A stretch of 64,000 bases of DNA, taken from the NCBI RefSeq assembly GCF_024448505.1, contig NZ_JAMOHV010000003.1, positions 248,001 to 312,000 on the forward strand, read 5' to 3'. Position 1 is the first letter of the stretch. Each line of letters starts with the position of its first letter. The notes beneath the pieces are model-generated. The model saw nothing but the letters and a program-made list of their open reading frames with translations. It did no database searches and had not been told where the DNA came from. Of the stretch, positions 29,092 to 38,477 are shown piece after piece. This DNA is from Stutzerimonas degradans. GTDB lineage: Bacteria > Pseudomonadota > Gammaproteobacteria > Pseudomonadales > Pseudomonadaceae. The position numbers were made by a program, and so were the translations under genes.

Positions 29092-30009
29092 ATGGTCGAC
29101 AAACTGACGCATCTGAAACAGCTGGAGGCGGAAAGCATCCACATCATCCGCGAGGTTGCCGCGGAGTTCGACAACCCGGTGATGCTCTATTCCATCGGTA
29201 AGGATTCGGCCGTGATGCTGCACTTGGCGCGCAAGGCCTTCTACCCCGGCAAGCTGCCCTTTCCGGTGATGCATGTCGATACGCGCTGGAAGTTCCAGGA
29301 AATGTACCGCTTCCGCGAGCGGATGGTCGCCGAGATGGGCCTGGACCTGATCACCCACGTCAATCCGGATGGCATCGCCCAGGACATCAACCCGTTCACC
29401 CACGGAAGCGCCAAGCACACCGATGTGATGAAGACCGAGGGGCTCAAGCAGGCGCTAGACAAGTACGGCTTCGATGCCGCCTTCGGTGGTGCGCGCCGCG
29501 ACGAAGAGAAGTCCCGCGCCAAGGAGCGCGTGTATTCCTTCCGTGACAGTAAGCACCGCTGGGACCCGAAGAACCAGCGCCCCGAGCTGTGGAACGTATA
29601 CAACGGAAAGGTCAAGAAGGGCGAATCGATCCGCGTGTTTCCATTGTCCAACTGGACCGAACTGGACATCTGGCAATACATCTACCTCGAGCAGATTCCA
29701 ATCGTGCCGCTGTACTTCGCCGCCGAACGCGAGGTGATTGAGAAGAACGGCACGCTGATCATGATCGACGACGAGCGCATTCTTGAGCACCTGTCCGATG
29801 ACGAGAAGGCACGCATCACCAAGAAGATGGTGCGTTTCCGCACCCTTGGCTGCTACCCGCTGACCGGCGCCGTGGAATCCACCGCCACCACGCTGCCGGA
29901 GATCATCCAGGAGATGCTCCTGACCCGTACTTCCGAGCGCCAGGGCCGCGTGATCGACCACGATCAGGCTGGCTCGATGGAAGAAAAGAAACGCCAGGGC
30001 TACTTCTAA
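29092..30009 (+). CDS. cysD: Sulfate adenylyltransferase subunit 2 CysD
   Basis: CysD with CysN adenylates sulfate to APS at the cost of ATP and GTP, the first step of assimilatory sulfate reduction. The 305-aa protein is a PP-loop enzyme with SIGKDS at 34-39, followed by [16 protein letters not shown] and the [15 protein letters not shown] block. It is 12 nt upstream of cysNC, so subunits are coexpressed. Confidence 0.97.
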   Translation: MVDKLTHLKQLEAESIHIIREVAAEFDNPVMLYSIGKDSAVMLHLARKAFYPGKLPFPVMHVDTRWKFQEMYRFRERMVAEMGLDLITHVNPDGIAQDINPFTHGSAKHTDVMKTEGLKQALDKYGFDAAFGGARRDEEKSRAKERVYSFRDSKHRWDPKNQRPELWNVYNGKVKKGESIRVFPLSNWTELDIWQYIYLEQIPIVPLYFAAEREVIEKNGTLIMIDDERILEHLSDDEKARITKKMVRFRTLGCYPLTGAVESTATTLPEIIQEMLLTRTSERQGRVIDHDQAGSMEEKKRQGYF

Positions 30010-30021
30010 GGATTTCGCACC

Positions 30022-31920
30022 ATGTCTCATCAATCCGATCTGATCAGCGAGGACATCCTCGCCTACCTGGCCCAGCACGAGCGTAAGGAGCTGCTGCGCT
30101 TCCTTACCTGCGGCAACGTCGACGATGGCAAGAGCACCCTGATCGGGCGCCTGCTGCACGACTCCAAGATGATTTACGAAGATCACATGGAGGCCATCAC
30201 CAAGGACTCCAAGAAGGTCGGCACTACCGGCGACGACGTTGACCTGGCACTGCTGGTTGACGGCCTGCAGGCCGAGCGCGAGCAGGGCATTACCATCGAT
30301 GTCGCCTACCGCTACTTCAGCACTGCCAAGCGCAAGTTCATCATCGCCGACACCCCCGGTCACGAGCAGTACACCCGCAACATGGCTACCGGCGCATCCA
30401 CCTGCGACCTGGCGATCATCCTGGTCGACGCCCGCTACGGTGTGCAGACGCAGACGCGCCGCCACAGCTATATCGCCTCGCTGCTGGGCATCAAGCACAT
30501 CGTTGTGGCCATCAACAAGATGGACCTGATGGACTTCGATCAGACCGTGTTCGAGCGCATCAAGGGCGACTACCTGGCGTTCGCCGAGCGCATCGGGCTG
30601 CAGCCGACCTCGCTGTTCTTCGTGCCGATGTCAGCGCTCAAGGGCGACAACGTGGTCAACCGCAGCGAACGCGCGCCTTGGTACGACGGCCAGTCGCTGA
30701 TGGAGATTCTCGAAAGCGTCGAGATCGCCGGCGATCGCAATTTCAACGACCTGCGTTTTCCCGTGCAGTACGTCAATCGACCGAACCTGAACTTCCGCGG
30801 TTTCGCCGGCACCCTGGCCAGCGGCATCGTGCGCAAGGGCGACGAGATCGCCGTGCTACCGTCCGGCAAGACCAGCCGCATCAAATCCATCGTCACGTTC
30901 GACGGTGAGCTGGAGCAGGCGACCCCGGGTGAGGCCATCACCCTGACGCTGGAAGACGAGATCGACGTCTCGCGCGGCGACATGTTGGTGCATGCCGACA
31001 ACCGCCCGCGTATCGCCGACAGCTTCGACGCCATGCTGGTGTGGATGGGCGAGGATCCGATGCTGCCGGGCAAAAAATACGACATCAAGCGCGCCACCAG
31101 TTACGTGCCGGGTTCGATCGCCAGCATCGCCCACAGCGTGGACGTGAACACGCTGGAGCGAGCGGCGGCGAGCAGCCTGCAGCTCAACGAGATTGGCAAG
31201 GTCCGCGTCAGTCTGGACGCCTCCATCGCGCTGGATGGCTACGCACAGAACCGCACCACCGGCGCCTTTATCGTCATCGACCGACTGACCAACGGCACCG
31301 TCGGCGCCGGCATGATCATCGCCGATCCGGTCGCCCACGGTGCCGGCGGCCACCACGGGACGCTGGCCCACGTCTCTACCGAGGAGCGCGCCACACGTTT
31401 CGGCCAGCAACCGGCGACCGTACTGTTCAGCGGCCTGTCCGGCGCTGGCAAGAGCACCCTGGCGTATGCCGTGGAGCGCAAACTGTTCGACATGGGGCGT
31501 GCCGTGTACGTGCTCGATGGTCAGAACCTGCGCCACGATCTGAACAAAGGGCTGCCGCAGGACCGTGCCGGTCGCACCGAGAACTGGCGCCGCGCCGCGC
31601 ACGTGGCTAAGCAGTTCAACGAGGCCGGACTGCTGACGCTCGCGGCGTTCGTCGCCCCGGATGCCGAGGGCCGCGAGCAGGCCAAGGCCCTCATCGGCGC
31701 TGATCGGCTGATCACCGTGTATGTGCAGGCATCGCCGCAGACCTGCCGCCAGCGCGACCCGCAGGGGCTGTACGCGGCTGGCGATGACAACATCCCGGGT
31801 GAGTCCTTCCCCTACGATGTACCGCTGAATGCGGACCTGGTGGTCGATACCGAAACCGCGACGGTGGAAGAGGGCGCAACGCAAGTGATCCAGCTGCTGC
31901 GTGAACGTGGGGCGATCTAA
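30022..31920 (+). CDS. cysNC: Bifunctional sulfate adenylyltransferase subunit 1/APS kinase CysNC
   Basis: A 632-aa fusion. Residues 1 to about 440 are CysN, an EF-Tu-like GTPase: P-loop GNVDDGKST (31-39), switch [23 protein letters not shown]. Residues about 460-632 are CysC: P-loop [10 protein letters not shown] near 472, [13 protein letters not shown] and the [16 protein letters not shown] end. The fusion makes APS and phosphorylates it to PAPS. This architecture is standard in pseudomonads, where E. coli has separate cysN and cysC. A strong terminator follows. Confidence 0.96.
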   Translation: MSHQSDLISEDILAYLAQHERKELLRFLTCGNVDDGKSTLIGRLLHDSKMIYEDHMEAITKDSKKVGTTGDDVDLALLVDGLQAEREQGITIDVAYRYFSTAKRKFIIADTPGHEQYTRNMATGASTCDLAIILVDARYGVQTQTRRHSYIASLLGIKHIVVAINKMDLMDFDQTVFERIKGDYLAFAERIGLQPTSLFFVPMSALKGDNVVNRSERAPWYDGQSLMEILESVEIAGDRNFNDLRFPVQYVNRPNLNFRGFAGTLASGIVRKGDEIAVLPSGKTSRIKSIVTFDGELEQATPGEAITLTLEDEIDVSRGDMLVHADNRPRIADSFDAMLVWMGEDPMLPGKKYDIKRATSYVPGSIASIAHSVDVNTLERAAASSLQLNEIGKVRVSLDASIALDGYAQNRTTGAFIVIDRLTNGTVGAGMIIADPVAHGAGGHHGTLAHVSTEERATRFGQQPATVLFSGLSGAGKSTLAYAVERKLFDMGRAVYVLDGQNLRHDLNKGLPQDRAGRTENWRRAAHVAKQFNEAGLLTLAAFVAPDAEGREQAKALIGADRLITVYVQASPQTCRQRDPQGLYAAGDDNIPGESFPYDVPLNADLVVDTETATVEEGATQVIQLLRERGAI

Positions 31921-31939
31921 AACGCCGCACAGAAGAAAG

Positions 31940-31966
31940 AACGCCCTGCCAATGCAGGGCGTTTTT
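31940..31966 (+). terminator. terminator of cysD-cysNC
   Basis: 9-bp stem ACGCCCTGC / GCAGGGCGT with a short loop and T-run (31962-31966), 20 nt after the cysNC stop. Confidence 0.85.
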
Positions 31967-32004
31967 CGTTTCAGTTGTGGGTCTTCGCGTGATTGGCGAT
32001 GCTC

Positions 32005-32040
32005 GACGTAGGTTGGATTGCCGAAGGCGTAATCCGACGT
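32005..32040. repeat. REP-like imperfect hairpin after cysNC
   Basis: GTTGGATT (32012-32019) and AATCCGAC (32031-32038) form an imperfect stem around GCCGAAGGC. The GTAGGTTGG...GAAGGCGTAATCC pattern resembles dispersed intergenic repeats of pseudomonads, from memory. It sits in the 310-nt gap between cysNC and tfpZ; apart from it and the two terminators I see nothing else there. Confidence 0.45.
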
Positions 32041-32151
32041 TCGGATGGGGCGGCGCGATTGCGATGTTGGTGTGATGGGCGTGACCCATTCGCGGCGACC
32101 GACGGAAGCCGAGCCGCCGTACTGGGATGATTCATGCGTGCGTGCAAAAAA

Positions 32152-32180
32152 CAAAAATCCCTGCGAGTGGAGGGGTTTTG
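32152..32180 (-). terminator. terminator of tfpZ
   Basis: On the minus strand AAAACCCCT pairs imperfectly with AGGGATTTT, followed by TGTTTTTT. It lies about 50 nt after the tfpZ stop. Confidence 0.6.
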
Positions 32181-32230
32181 TGTGACCGTTCAGGCGAGGT
32201 GCAGCCGCCTGGGTTTCAAGGCTTTCGGGG

Positions 32231-32965
32231 TTACTGCCAAGGGTTCAACTTGACGATGCTGATGACCTCGCTTTTGTCCTTGCCGAGCAGCACGACCATG
32301 GGTTGGCTACGGGCCATCAGGGGCACCCAGGCGGTGGCGGCGGGCCATTTTTGTAGGGTGGCCTGGACCGTGGCGGGGGCATTGACGGTGTTCAGGCTCG
32401 CAAGGGGGCGTGCGCGCTGTTGGATGGCTCCGGACATTTCTTCCAGTGGCCGGTAGAGGTTGGGGCGTTGTGCGATATCGCTGCCGCCGAGCGTCGCCTC
32501 GAAGAGGATGTTGTTGCGTTGTTCGATCTTGTCGGGCCTCGTTGCGCCGACCCAGCGGGGGCCGGTCCAGGGGGCGTTGCGGTAGTGCGGTTGTGTCTCG
32601 TGCAGTTGACGGGTATCGATATCCACCACGGTTACCACGTCGAAGCGGTCGGCGTTGTAGACGATCCAGGCGGGGCGGCCTTCGGCGACGGTCCAGAGAC
32701 CGTAGCCCAGTGCAGCCAGTTGCAGGGTGACGATGACGGCGAGGTCCATGACCAGGGTCTTTTTGCCAACCTTGTACATCAGCAGGGTCAGCAGTGGACC
32801 AAGGATCACATCGACCAGTAGCAGCAATAGAAAGATTTGGGTAACACCTAGCGCCTCGTGCAGTGGGGCGGGATACCAGAGTTTAAACACCCAAAGCCTG
32901 GCGAACAGCGCGATAAGAGCTGAGGCGGCCAGGTGCAATCGAAATGCCTTTAAGCGGGCAGGCAT
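32231..32965 (-). CDS. tfpZ: TfpZ/FimB-like type IV pilin accessory protein
   Basis: A 244-aa membrane protein of the type IV pilin accessory family (TfpZ/TfpY/FimB), usually encoded next to certain pilA alleles and needed for full pilin surface expression. About four hydrophobic segments occupy residues 10-115 (LHLAASALIALFARLWVF; QIFLLLLLVDVILGPLLTLLMY; ILVTLQLAALGYGLW-like); the rest is a periplasmic domain with YNADRFDVVTVVDID. ATG 32965 follows GGGAGAT; the open frame extends upstream to 33052 but that part lies over the pilA terminator. Family call is by pattern and position after pilA; TfpY is the alternative. Confidence 0.8.
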   Translation of the reverse strand: MPARLKAFRLHLAASALIALFARLWVFKLWYPAPLHEALGVTQIFLLLLLVDVILGPLLTLLMYKVGKKTLVMDLAVIVTLQLAALGYGLWTVAEGRPAWIVYNADRFDVVTVVDIDTRQLHETQPHYRNAPWTGPRWVGATRPDKIEQRNNILFEATLGGSDIAQRPNLYRPLEEMSGAIQQRARPLASLNTVNAPATVQATLQKWPAATAWVPLMARSQPMVVLLGKDKSEVISIVKLNPWQ

Positions 32966-33037
32966 GGTAGATCTCCCAAAAAAAGGCGTAGGGCGATGCA
33001 ATCCACCGGGAAAAGGCTGGCGAGGGACTTGGTTCAT

Positions 33038-33068
33038 AAAAAACCCCGCCAATAAGGCGGGGTTTTTT
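33038..33068 (-). terminator. terminator between pilA and tfpZ
   Basis: A 13-bp perfect stem (AAAAAACCCCGCC / GGCGGGGTTTTTT) with loop AATAA. It works in both directions, and on the minus strand ends pilA transcripts about 60 nt after the stop. tfpZ would then depend on readthrough or its own promoter. Confidence 0.9.
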
Positions 33069-33125
33069 ATGGTCGGCTAGGCGAGGTAATCGCGCGGGAT
33101 TACCGCCGTACCGATTTTTTTTTAG

Positions 33126-33650
33126 TTAGCGGCATTCGGAGGGGGCGTACTTAGCGGGCAGGGTACCCGCTGCACCCACTACAAGGCCACGGGCTGTAGC
33201 AGTGGTATTGGTATCAGAAGCGCAAGCCCAGTCAATGGCGCCGCTTGCGCCCGCTGCTGGCACGGCTCCTTGAACATTCGGAGTGAAAGTCAGAGTAGTA
33301 CCGGCTGCATCGGTCGGCAGGCCAGCCTGAGTAGCACTTTCCAAAGTCACAGTAATAACGCCATTGGTAGTATCGATTTGAATGTCGTTAACAACCTTGC
33401 TTTGCTTCTCCGCTTGAGCACGAGCGTTATACTCAGTTGCAGCTGCAGTAATCCCTGCCAAGCTGTCACTTTGGAAGGCTTCGCTGACCAAGCTTTTCGG
33501 GGACGAAGCTGCAACTATAGCCTCGGAAATTTTGGCGCGAGCGGTGTAGTCCTGATAAGCCGGCAGTGCCACCGCCGCCAAAATACCAATGATCGCCACC
33601 ACGATCATCAATTCGATCAGGGTAAAGCCCTTCTGCATCTGCGCTTTCAT
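33126..33650 (-). CDS. pilA: Type IV major pilin PilA
   Basis: Prepilin of 174 aa with a short leader MKAQMQKG cut by PilD before F9, the conserved E5 of mature pilin in FTLIEL, and the N-terminal hydrophobic helix [18 protein letters not shown]. Two cysteines, C143 and C173, mark the C-terminal disulfide loop. The middle is rich in A/T/S and the gene is visibly less GC-biased than its neighbours, in line with pilin allele exchange. It is transcribed away from pilB. A sigma-54 promoter lies 49 nt before the start and AAAGGAGATTC is a strong ribosome site. Confidence 0.96.
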   Translation of the reverse strand: MKAQMQKGFTLIELMIVVAIIGILAAVALPAYQDYTARAKISEAIVAASSPKSLVSEAFQSDSLAGITAAATEYNARAQAEKQSKVVNDIQIDTTNGVITVTLESATQAGLPTDAAGTTLTFTPNVQGAVPAAGASGAIDWACASDTNTTATARGLVVGAAGTLPAKYAPSECR

Positions 33651-33698
33651 GTGAATCTCCTTTAAGTGTTAAAAGGCGTTGAGCCTGACGGAGATAAA

Positions 33699-33713
33699 GC
33701 AGTTGGCATGCCA
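33699..33713 (-). promoter_or_regulatory. sigma-54 (-24/-12) promoter of pilA
   Basis: On the minus strand TGGCAT-N6-CTGC reads with GG and GC exactly 10 nt apart, the essential sigma-54 spacing. It is 49-63 nt upstream of the pilA start. In P. aeruginosa pilA is RpoN- and PilR-dependent, so this fits. Confidence 0.85.
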
Positions 33714-33916
33714 GTTCGCGGCGGGCCGGCGCGCAGAGTTTGATAATGTGATGCGCCGCAATTAATGGCGGCTGCCGCTGAAGACGGCGCCGGATTGCCG
33801 GGCGTTTTGCGTCAGCCGCTCCGGCCTGGTGAGTGAGTTTTTCTACGGTTGCGGGTCTCGACTGGATTCTTTGCGGGCGATATGTGACCAACAGCGTCAC
33901 CTGTCGCGGGGCTGGT

Positions 33917-33944
33917 TTGCAGCTACCGGCTTCTGCGCTATAAG
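33917..33944 (+). promoter_or_regulatory. possible pilB promoter
   Basis: TTGCAG, 16-nt spacer, TATAAG lies 28-55 nt before the pilB ATG, leaving a short leader of about 20 nt. Confidence 0.45.
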
Positions 33945-33971
33945 GCGGGCACGATTCGATGCGAGGCCGTC

Positions 33972-35675
33972 ATGAGCGACAATATTTCCCTTTCGGGGCT
34001 GGCCCGGCAGATGGTGCTGGCCGGCGTTCTGGATGAAAAGACCGCCCAGCAGGCGCAGATCCAGGCGTTGCGCAGCAAGGCGTCGCTGGTCAGCTATGTA
34101 GTGCAGAATAAGCTGGCGAAAGGGCGAATGGTGGCCGAGCTGGCGTCTGAGCAGTTCGGTGTCGCGCTGTTGGATCTGTCGGCGGTGGACAAGGAAACCA
34201 TGCCGAAGGAGCTGGTCAGCGAGAAACTGGCGCGCCAGCATCGGCTGCTGCCGCTGGCGCGGCGTGGCAACAAGCTCTATGTCGCGGTGTCGGATCCGGC
34301 CAACCATCAGGCCATTACCGATGTCCAGTTCAGTACCGGGCTGCATATCGAGGCCATCCTGGTCGAGGATGACAAGCTCGGCCAGGCGCTGGACAAGTTC
34401 TATGAAAGCGATGCGACCGGGCTGGAAGATCTGGGCGACGTCGACCTGGATGGCCTCGATGTCGAAACCGTCGCCGATGACGTCAAAGGAGACGAGGCGG
34501 GCGGCGACGCCGATGATGCGCCGGTGGTCCGCTTCGTCAACAAGATGCTGCTCGATGCGATTCGCGGCGGTTCGTCGGACCTGCACTTTGAGCCCTATGA
34601 AAAGGCCTACCGGGTCCGATTGCGTACCGATGGCATCCTGCATGAGGTGGCGCGGCCGCCGATCCAGCTCGCGCCGCGCATCTCGGCACGTCTCAAGGTG
34701 ATGGCTGGGCTGGATATCTCCGAGCGACGCAAGCCGCAGGATGGCCGCATCAAGATGAAGATATCCAAAACCAAGGCCATCGACTTTCGGGTCAACACGC
34801 TGCCGACGCTGTGGGGGGAGAAGATCGTCATGCGGATTCTCGATCCATCCAGTGCGCGGATGGGCATCGATGCGCTGGGTTATGAGGAAGCGCAGAAGGA
34901 GCTGTACATGAATGCCTTGCGCCAGCCGCAGGGCATGATCCTGGTGACCGGGCCGACCGGTTCCGGCAAGACGGTTTCGCTGTATACCGGCCTGAACATC
35001 CTCAATACCATCGATGTGAATATCTCGACGGCCGAAGACCCGGTGGAGATCAACTTGGAGGGCATCAACCAGGTCAACGTCAACCCTCGCCAGGGTATGG
35101 ACTTCGCCCAGGCGCTGCGTGCGTTCCTGCGCCAGGACCCGGACATCATCATGGTTGGCGAGATTCGCGACCTGGAAACCGCTGAGATCGCCATCAAGGC
35201 GGCGCAGACCGGGCACATGGTGATGTCGACGCTGCACACCAACAGCGCTGCTGAGACGCTGACGCGCCTGCGCAACATGGGCGTGCCGGCGTTCAACATT
35301 GCGACTTCGGTGAACCTGATTATCGCGCAACGTTTGGCGCGCAAGCTTTGTCCGAGCTGCAAGAAGGAAATCGACGTGCCGCGCGATACGCTGCTGGACG
35401 AGGGCTTCCCTGTCGATCGGCTCGGTACGTTCAAAATATACGCCCCGGTGGGTTGCGATAACTGCAAGGGGGGCTACAAGGGGCGTGTCGGTATTTATGA
35501 AGTGGTTAAAATCACGCCTGCATTGCAGCGCATTATCATGGAAGACGGCAATTCAATCGATATAGCCACCCAGATGCGTAAAGACGGTTTCAATGATCTG
35601 CGAACTTCGGCACTTGCGAAGGCCATGCAGGGCGTTACCAGTCTGGAAGAAGTCAACCGGGTGACCAAGGATTAA
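33972..35675 (+). CDS. pilB: Type IV pilus assembly ATPase PilB
   Basis: PilB is the cytoplasmic hexameric ATPase that drives pilus extension. The 567-aa protein has an N-terminal MshEN/T2SSE domain, Walker A GPTGSGKT near residue 326, the Asp and His boxes (EDPVEINLEGINQ, RDLETAEIAIKAAQTGHMVMSTLHTN) and a tetracysteine zinc motif CPSC (from 459) and CDNC (from 495). It is followed by pilC after 1 nt. Presence of the tetra-Cys separates it from the retraction ATPase PilT. Confidence 0.97.
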   Translation: MSDNISLSGLARQMVLAGVLDEKTAQQAQIQALRSKASLVSYVVQNKLAKGRMVAELASEQFGVALLDLSAVDKETMPKELVSEKLARQHRLLPLARRGNKLYVAVSDPANHQAITDVQFSTGLHIEAILVEDDKLGQALDKFYESDATGLEDLGDVDLDGLDVETVADDVKGDEAGGDADDAPVVRFVNKMLLDAIRGGSSDLHFEPYEKAYRVRLRTDGILHEVARPPIQLAPRISARLKVMAGLDISERRKPQDGRIKMKISKTKAIDFRVNTLPTLWGEKIVMRILDPSSARMGIDALGYEEAQKELYMNALRQPQGMILVTGPTGSGKTVSLYTGLNILNTIDVNISTAEDPVEINLEGINQVNVNPRQGMDFAQALRAFLRQDPDIIMVGEIRDLETAEIAIKAAQTGHMVMSTLHTNSAAETLTRLRNMGVPAFNIATSVNLIIAQRLARKLCPSCKKEIDVPRDTLLDEGFPVDRLGTFKIYAPVGCDNCKGGYKGRVGIYEVVKITPALQRIIMEDGNSIDIATQMRKDGFNDLRTSALAKAMQGVTSLEEVNRVTKD

Positions 35676-35676
35676 C

Positions 35677-36894
35677 ATGGCGCAGAAAGCGATAAAAACC
35701 AGTGTCTTCACCTGGGAAGGGACCGACCGCAAGGGCGCGAAGATCAAGGGAGAGCTGAGTGGGGTCAGCCCCGCGCTGGTCAAGGCGCAGCTACGCAAGC
35801 AGGGTGTCAACCCGCAAAAGGTGCGTAAGAAGTCGGTGTCATTGTTCGGTGCCGGCAAGAAGATCAAGCCGCTGGACATCGCGCTGTTCACGCGGCAGAT
35901 GGCGACCATGATGAAGGCGGGGGTCCCACTGTTGCAGTCATTCGACATCATCGGTGAGGGCTTCGACAATCCCAATATGCGCAAGCTGGTGGATGAGCTG
36001 AAGCAGGAAGTTGCAGCGGGCAATAGTTTCGCAGCGTCGCTGCGCAAGAAACCGCTATATTTTGACGACCTGTATTGCAATCTGGTGGATTCCGGCGAGC
36101 AGTCTGGCTCGCTGGAAACGCTGCTTGATCGCGTGGCAACCTACAAGGAAAAGACTGAGGCCCTCAAGGCCAAGATCAAGAAGGCAATGAACTATCCGAT
36201 TGCGGTGATCGTGGTGGCGGTTATCGTTTCGGCGATTTTGCTGATCAAGGTAGTGCCGCAGTTTCAGGAGGTGTTTGCCAACTTCGGCGCCGAGCTGCCG
36301 GCGTTTACGCTGATGGTGATCGGCCTGTCGGAAGCGCTGCAGGAGTGGTGGTTCGTTGTCCTGGCGGGCCTGATCAGCGCGGCCTTTGCCTTCAAGCAAG
36401 CGCACCGGCGCTCCGAGAAATTTCGCAATTGGTTCGATCGTGTGCTGCTGAAGGTGCCGGTCGTGGGCGAAATCCTTTACAAGTCCGCCGTCGCCCGCTT
36501 CACTCGTACGCTGTCGACGACCTTCGCCGCTGGCGTACCGCTTGTCGATGCATTGGATTCGGTAGCGGGGGCGACTGGGAACGTGGTGTTTCGCAATGCG
36601 ACAATGAAAGTCAAGAATGATGTCTCCACCGGTATGCAGCTGAACTTTTCGATGCGCACGACTGGCACGTTTCCTTCGATGGCGGTGCAGATGACCGCGA
36701 TCGGCGAGGAATCCGGCTCGCTTGATGAGATGCTGGGCAAGGTAGCCACCTTCTATGAGGATGAGGTGGACAATATGGTCGACGGCCTGACCAGCCTGAT
36801 GGAGCCGATGATCATGGCGGTGCTGGGCGTGCTGGTTGGGGGGTTGATCATCGCGATGTACTTGCCGATCTTCCAGTTGGGAGCGGTGGTCTGA
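35677..36894 (+). CDS. pilC: Type IV pilus inner-membrane platform protein PilC
   Basis: PilC is the inner-membrane platform on which PilB acts. The 405-aa protein has two T2SSF domains (about 68-190 and 271-393) and three membrane segments: around 172-192, 210-230 and 375-397. FTRQMATMMKAGVPLLQSFDI and the second copy FTRTLSTTFAAGVPLVDALD are the repeated cores. It begins 1 nt after pilB and ends 3 nt before pilD. Confidence 0.97.
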   Translation: MAQKAIKTSVFTWEGTDRKGAKIKGELSGVSPALVKAQLRKQGVNPQKVRKKSVSLFGAGKKIKPLDIALFTRQMATMMKAGVPLLQSFDIIGEGFDNPNMRKLVDELKQEVAAGNSFAASLRKKPLYFDDLYCNLVDSGEQSGSLETLLDRVATYKEKTEALKAKIKKAMNYPIAVIVVAVIVSAILLIKVVPQFQEVFANFGAELPAFTLMVIGLSEALQEWWFVVLAGLISAAFAFKQAHRRSEKFRNWFDRVLLKVPVVGEILYKSAVARFTRTLSTTFAAGVPLVDALDSVAGATGNVVFRNATMKVKNDVSTGMQLNFSMRTTGTFPSMAVQMTAIGEESGSLDEMLGKVATFYEDEVDNMVDGLTSLMEPMIMAVLGVLVGGLIIAMYLPIFQLGAVV

Positions 36895-36897
36895 CTC

Positions 36898-37767
36898 ATG
36901 ATGCTGTTTGATTTTCTGGCCAGCCATACGCTGGCCTTTGTTTTGTGTGCGGCGCTGCTTGGGCTGTTGGCAGGCAGCTTTCTCAATGTCGTCATCTATC
37001 GTCTTCCGCTCATGATGCAGCGCGAGTGGCAGGCGCAGGCGCGGGAGTTTCTGGAGCTGCCGGCCGAGTCGGCTGGGGCGACGTTCAACCTATTCCTGCC
37101 ACCTTCGCGGTGTCCGCATTGCGCACATTCGATTCGGCCATGGGAGAACATTCCGTTACTGAGCTGGATGGCACTACGGGGCAGATGTTCGTCTTGCAAG
37201 AAGCCTATCCCTGCTCGTTATCCGCTGGTTGAGCTTGCTAGCGGGCTTCTCTCGGGTTACGTGGCTTGGCACTTAGGCTTTACTTGGCAGGCAGGCGCCA
37301 TGCTGTTGCTGACCTGGGGGCTGCTGGCGATGAGTCTGATCGATATCGACCATCAGCTGTTGCCGGATTCGTTGGTGCTGCCGCTGCTCTGGTTGGGGCT
37401 GATTGTTAATAGTGGTGACCTTTTTGTGTCGCTGGTAGATGCCCTGTGGGGGGCGATTGCCGGGTACCTGAGTCTGTGGACGGTTTACTGGCTGTTCAAG
37501 CTGGTTACCGGCAAGGAGGGCATGGGGTACGGTGACTTCAAGCTGCTTGCGATGATCGGTGCCTGGGGCGGTTGGCAAGTACTGCCGCTCACCATTCTGC
37601 TGTCCTCGCTGGTAGGGGCCGTGCTTGGCAGCATCCTGCTGCGCATACGCCGTGCTGCGCAGGGCACGCCGATTCCTTTCGGACCTTATCTGGCTATTGC
37701 AGGGTGGGTCGCGTTGTTGTGGGGCGATTCCATTACTCGTAGTTATCTGCAGTTCGCGCATATCTGA
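36898..37767 (+). CDS. pilD: Prepilin leader peptidase/N-methyltransferase PilD
   Basis: PilD cuts the prepilin leader after G(-1) and N-methylates the new Phe1; it also serves type II secretion pseudopilins. The 289-aa integral membrane protein has the N-terminal zinc motif C72/C75 (RCPHC) and C97/C100 (CSSC), and the aspartyl protease residues D149 (LIDIDHQ) and D213 (GYGDFK). Its substrate PilA is encoded 3 kb away on the other strand. Confidence 0.97.
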   Translation: MMLFDFLASHTLAFVLCAALLGLLAGSFLNVVIYRLPLMMQREWQAQAREFLELPAESAGATFNLFLPPSRCPHCAHSIRPWENIPLLSWMALRGRCSSCKKPIPARYPLVELASGLLSGYVAWHLGFTWQAGAMLLLTWGLLAMSLIDIDHQLLPDSLVLPLLWLGLIVNSGDLFVSLVDALWGAIAGYLSLWTVYWLFKLVTGKEGMGYGDFKLLAMIGAWGGWQVLPLTILLSSLVGAVLGSILLRIRRAAQGTPIPFGPYLAIAGWVALLWGDSITRSYLQFAHI

Positions 37768-37871
37768 GCCTGCGCCGTTTTAATTGTGGGGCGTAAAGGC
37801 TGGCTGCGTCTTGCATTGGGCGTGCTGAGTGACTACTACTGCGAGCCCGTTGGAATTGCGTGGATGTGTTG

Positions 37872-38477
37872 ATGAAGCCTTGGATTCTCGGCTTGACCGG
37901 CGGTATTGGCAGCGGCAAGACGGCGGCGGCCAACCACTTCGCTCGTCTGGGCATACATGTGGTGGATGCCGATCAGGCTGCTCGGTGGGTGGTGGAGCCG
38001 GGACGTCCGGCGTTGCAGCAGATTGTCGAGCATTTTGGCCCGGGCGTACTGCATGAAGGGGCTTTGAATCGAGCGGCGCTTCGCGAGCGGATCTTCCTGG
38101 ATCCAAATGAGCGCATTTGGCTCGAGCGGTTGTTGCATCCGTTGATTCGTGCAGAGGTTGCTGCGCATCTGGCCGATGCCGAATCGCCGTATGCGATCCT
38201 GGTTTCGCCCTTGCTGGTGGAATCAGGACAGTACCGACAGGTAGATCGCGTGCTAGTGGTAGATGTTCCGGAGGCACTGCAGGTCGAGCGCACCGTAGGG
38301 CGGGACCTGACCAGTGAAGAACAGGTGCGGGCTATTCTGAAGGTGCAGGCTTCGCGCGAGGAACGATTGCGTCACGCTGACGATGTGTTGCTGAACGATC
38401 ACGACCTGGCCTGGTTGCAAGCGGAAGTGGAGCGCTTGCACCGTTTCTATCTGACGTTACGAGGAGGTCGGCAGTGA
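37872..38477 (+). CDS. coaE: Dephospho-CoA kinase CoaE
   Basis: CoaE phosphorylates the ribose 3'-hydroxyl of dephospho-CoA, the last step of CoA synthesis. The 201-aa P-loop kinase has [11 protein letters not shown] at residues 7-17, [13 protein letters not shown] and the LID region. ATG 37872 matches the family N-terminus; a GTG at 37860 would add four residues. It overlaps yacG by 4 nt (GTGA). coaE and yacG regularly follow pilD in gammaproteobacteria. Confidence 0.96.
   Translation: MKPWILGLTGGIGSGKTAAANHFARLGIHVVDADQAARWVVEPGRPALQQIVEHFGPGVLHEGALNRAALRERIFLDPNERIWLERLLHPLIRAEVAAHLADAESPYAILVSPLLVESGQYRQVDRVLVVDVPEALQVERTVGRDLTSEEQVRAILKVQASREERLRHADDVLLNDHDLAWLQAEVERLHRFYLTLRGGRQ

Larger units (their letters stand above)
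33651..33971. other. pilA-pilB divergent intergenic region (321 nt)
   Basis: Holds the pilA sigma-54 promoter on the left and a candidate pilB promoter on the right. Between them is a partly GC-rich stretch where PilR-type activator sites for pilA would be expected (33720-33880), plus the inverted repeat GTGAC / GTCAC (33884-33900). No coding feature convinces me here. Confidence 0.6.

Noticed and set aside
33115-33123. nine-T run just after pilA as a phase-variation tract
   Set aside because: It lies downstream of the stop codon, so slippage would not change the pilin.
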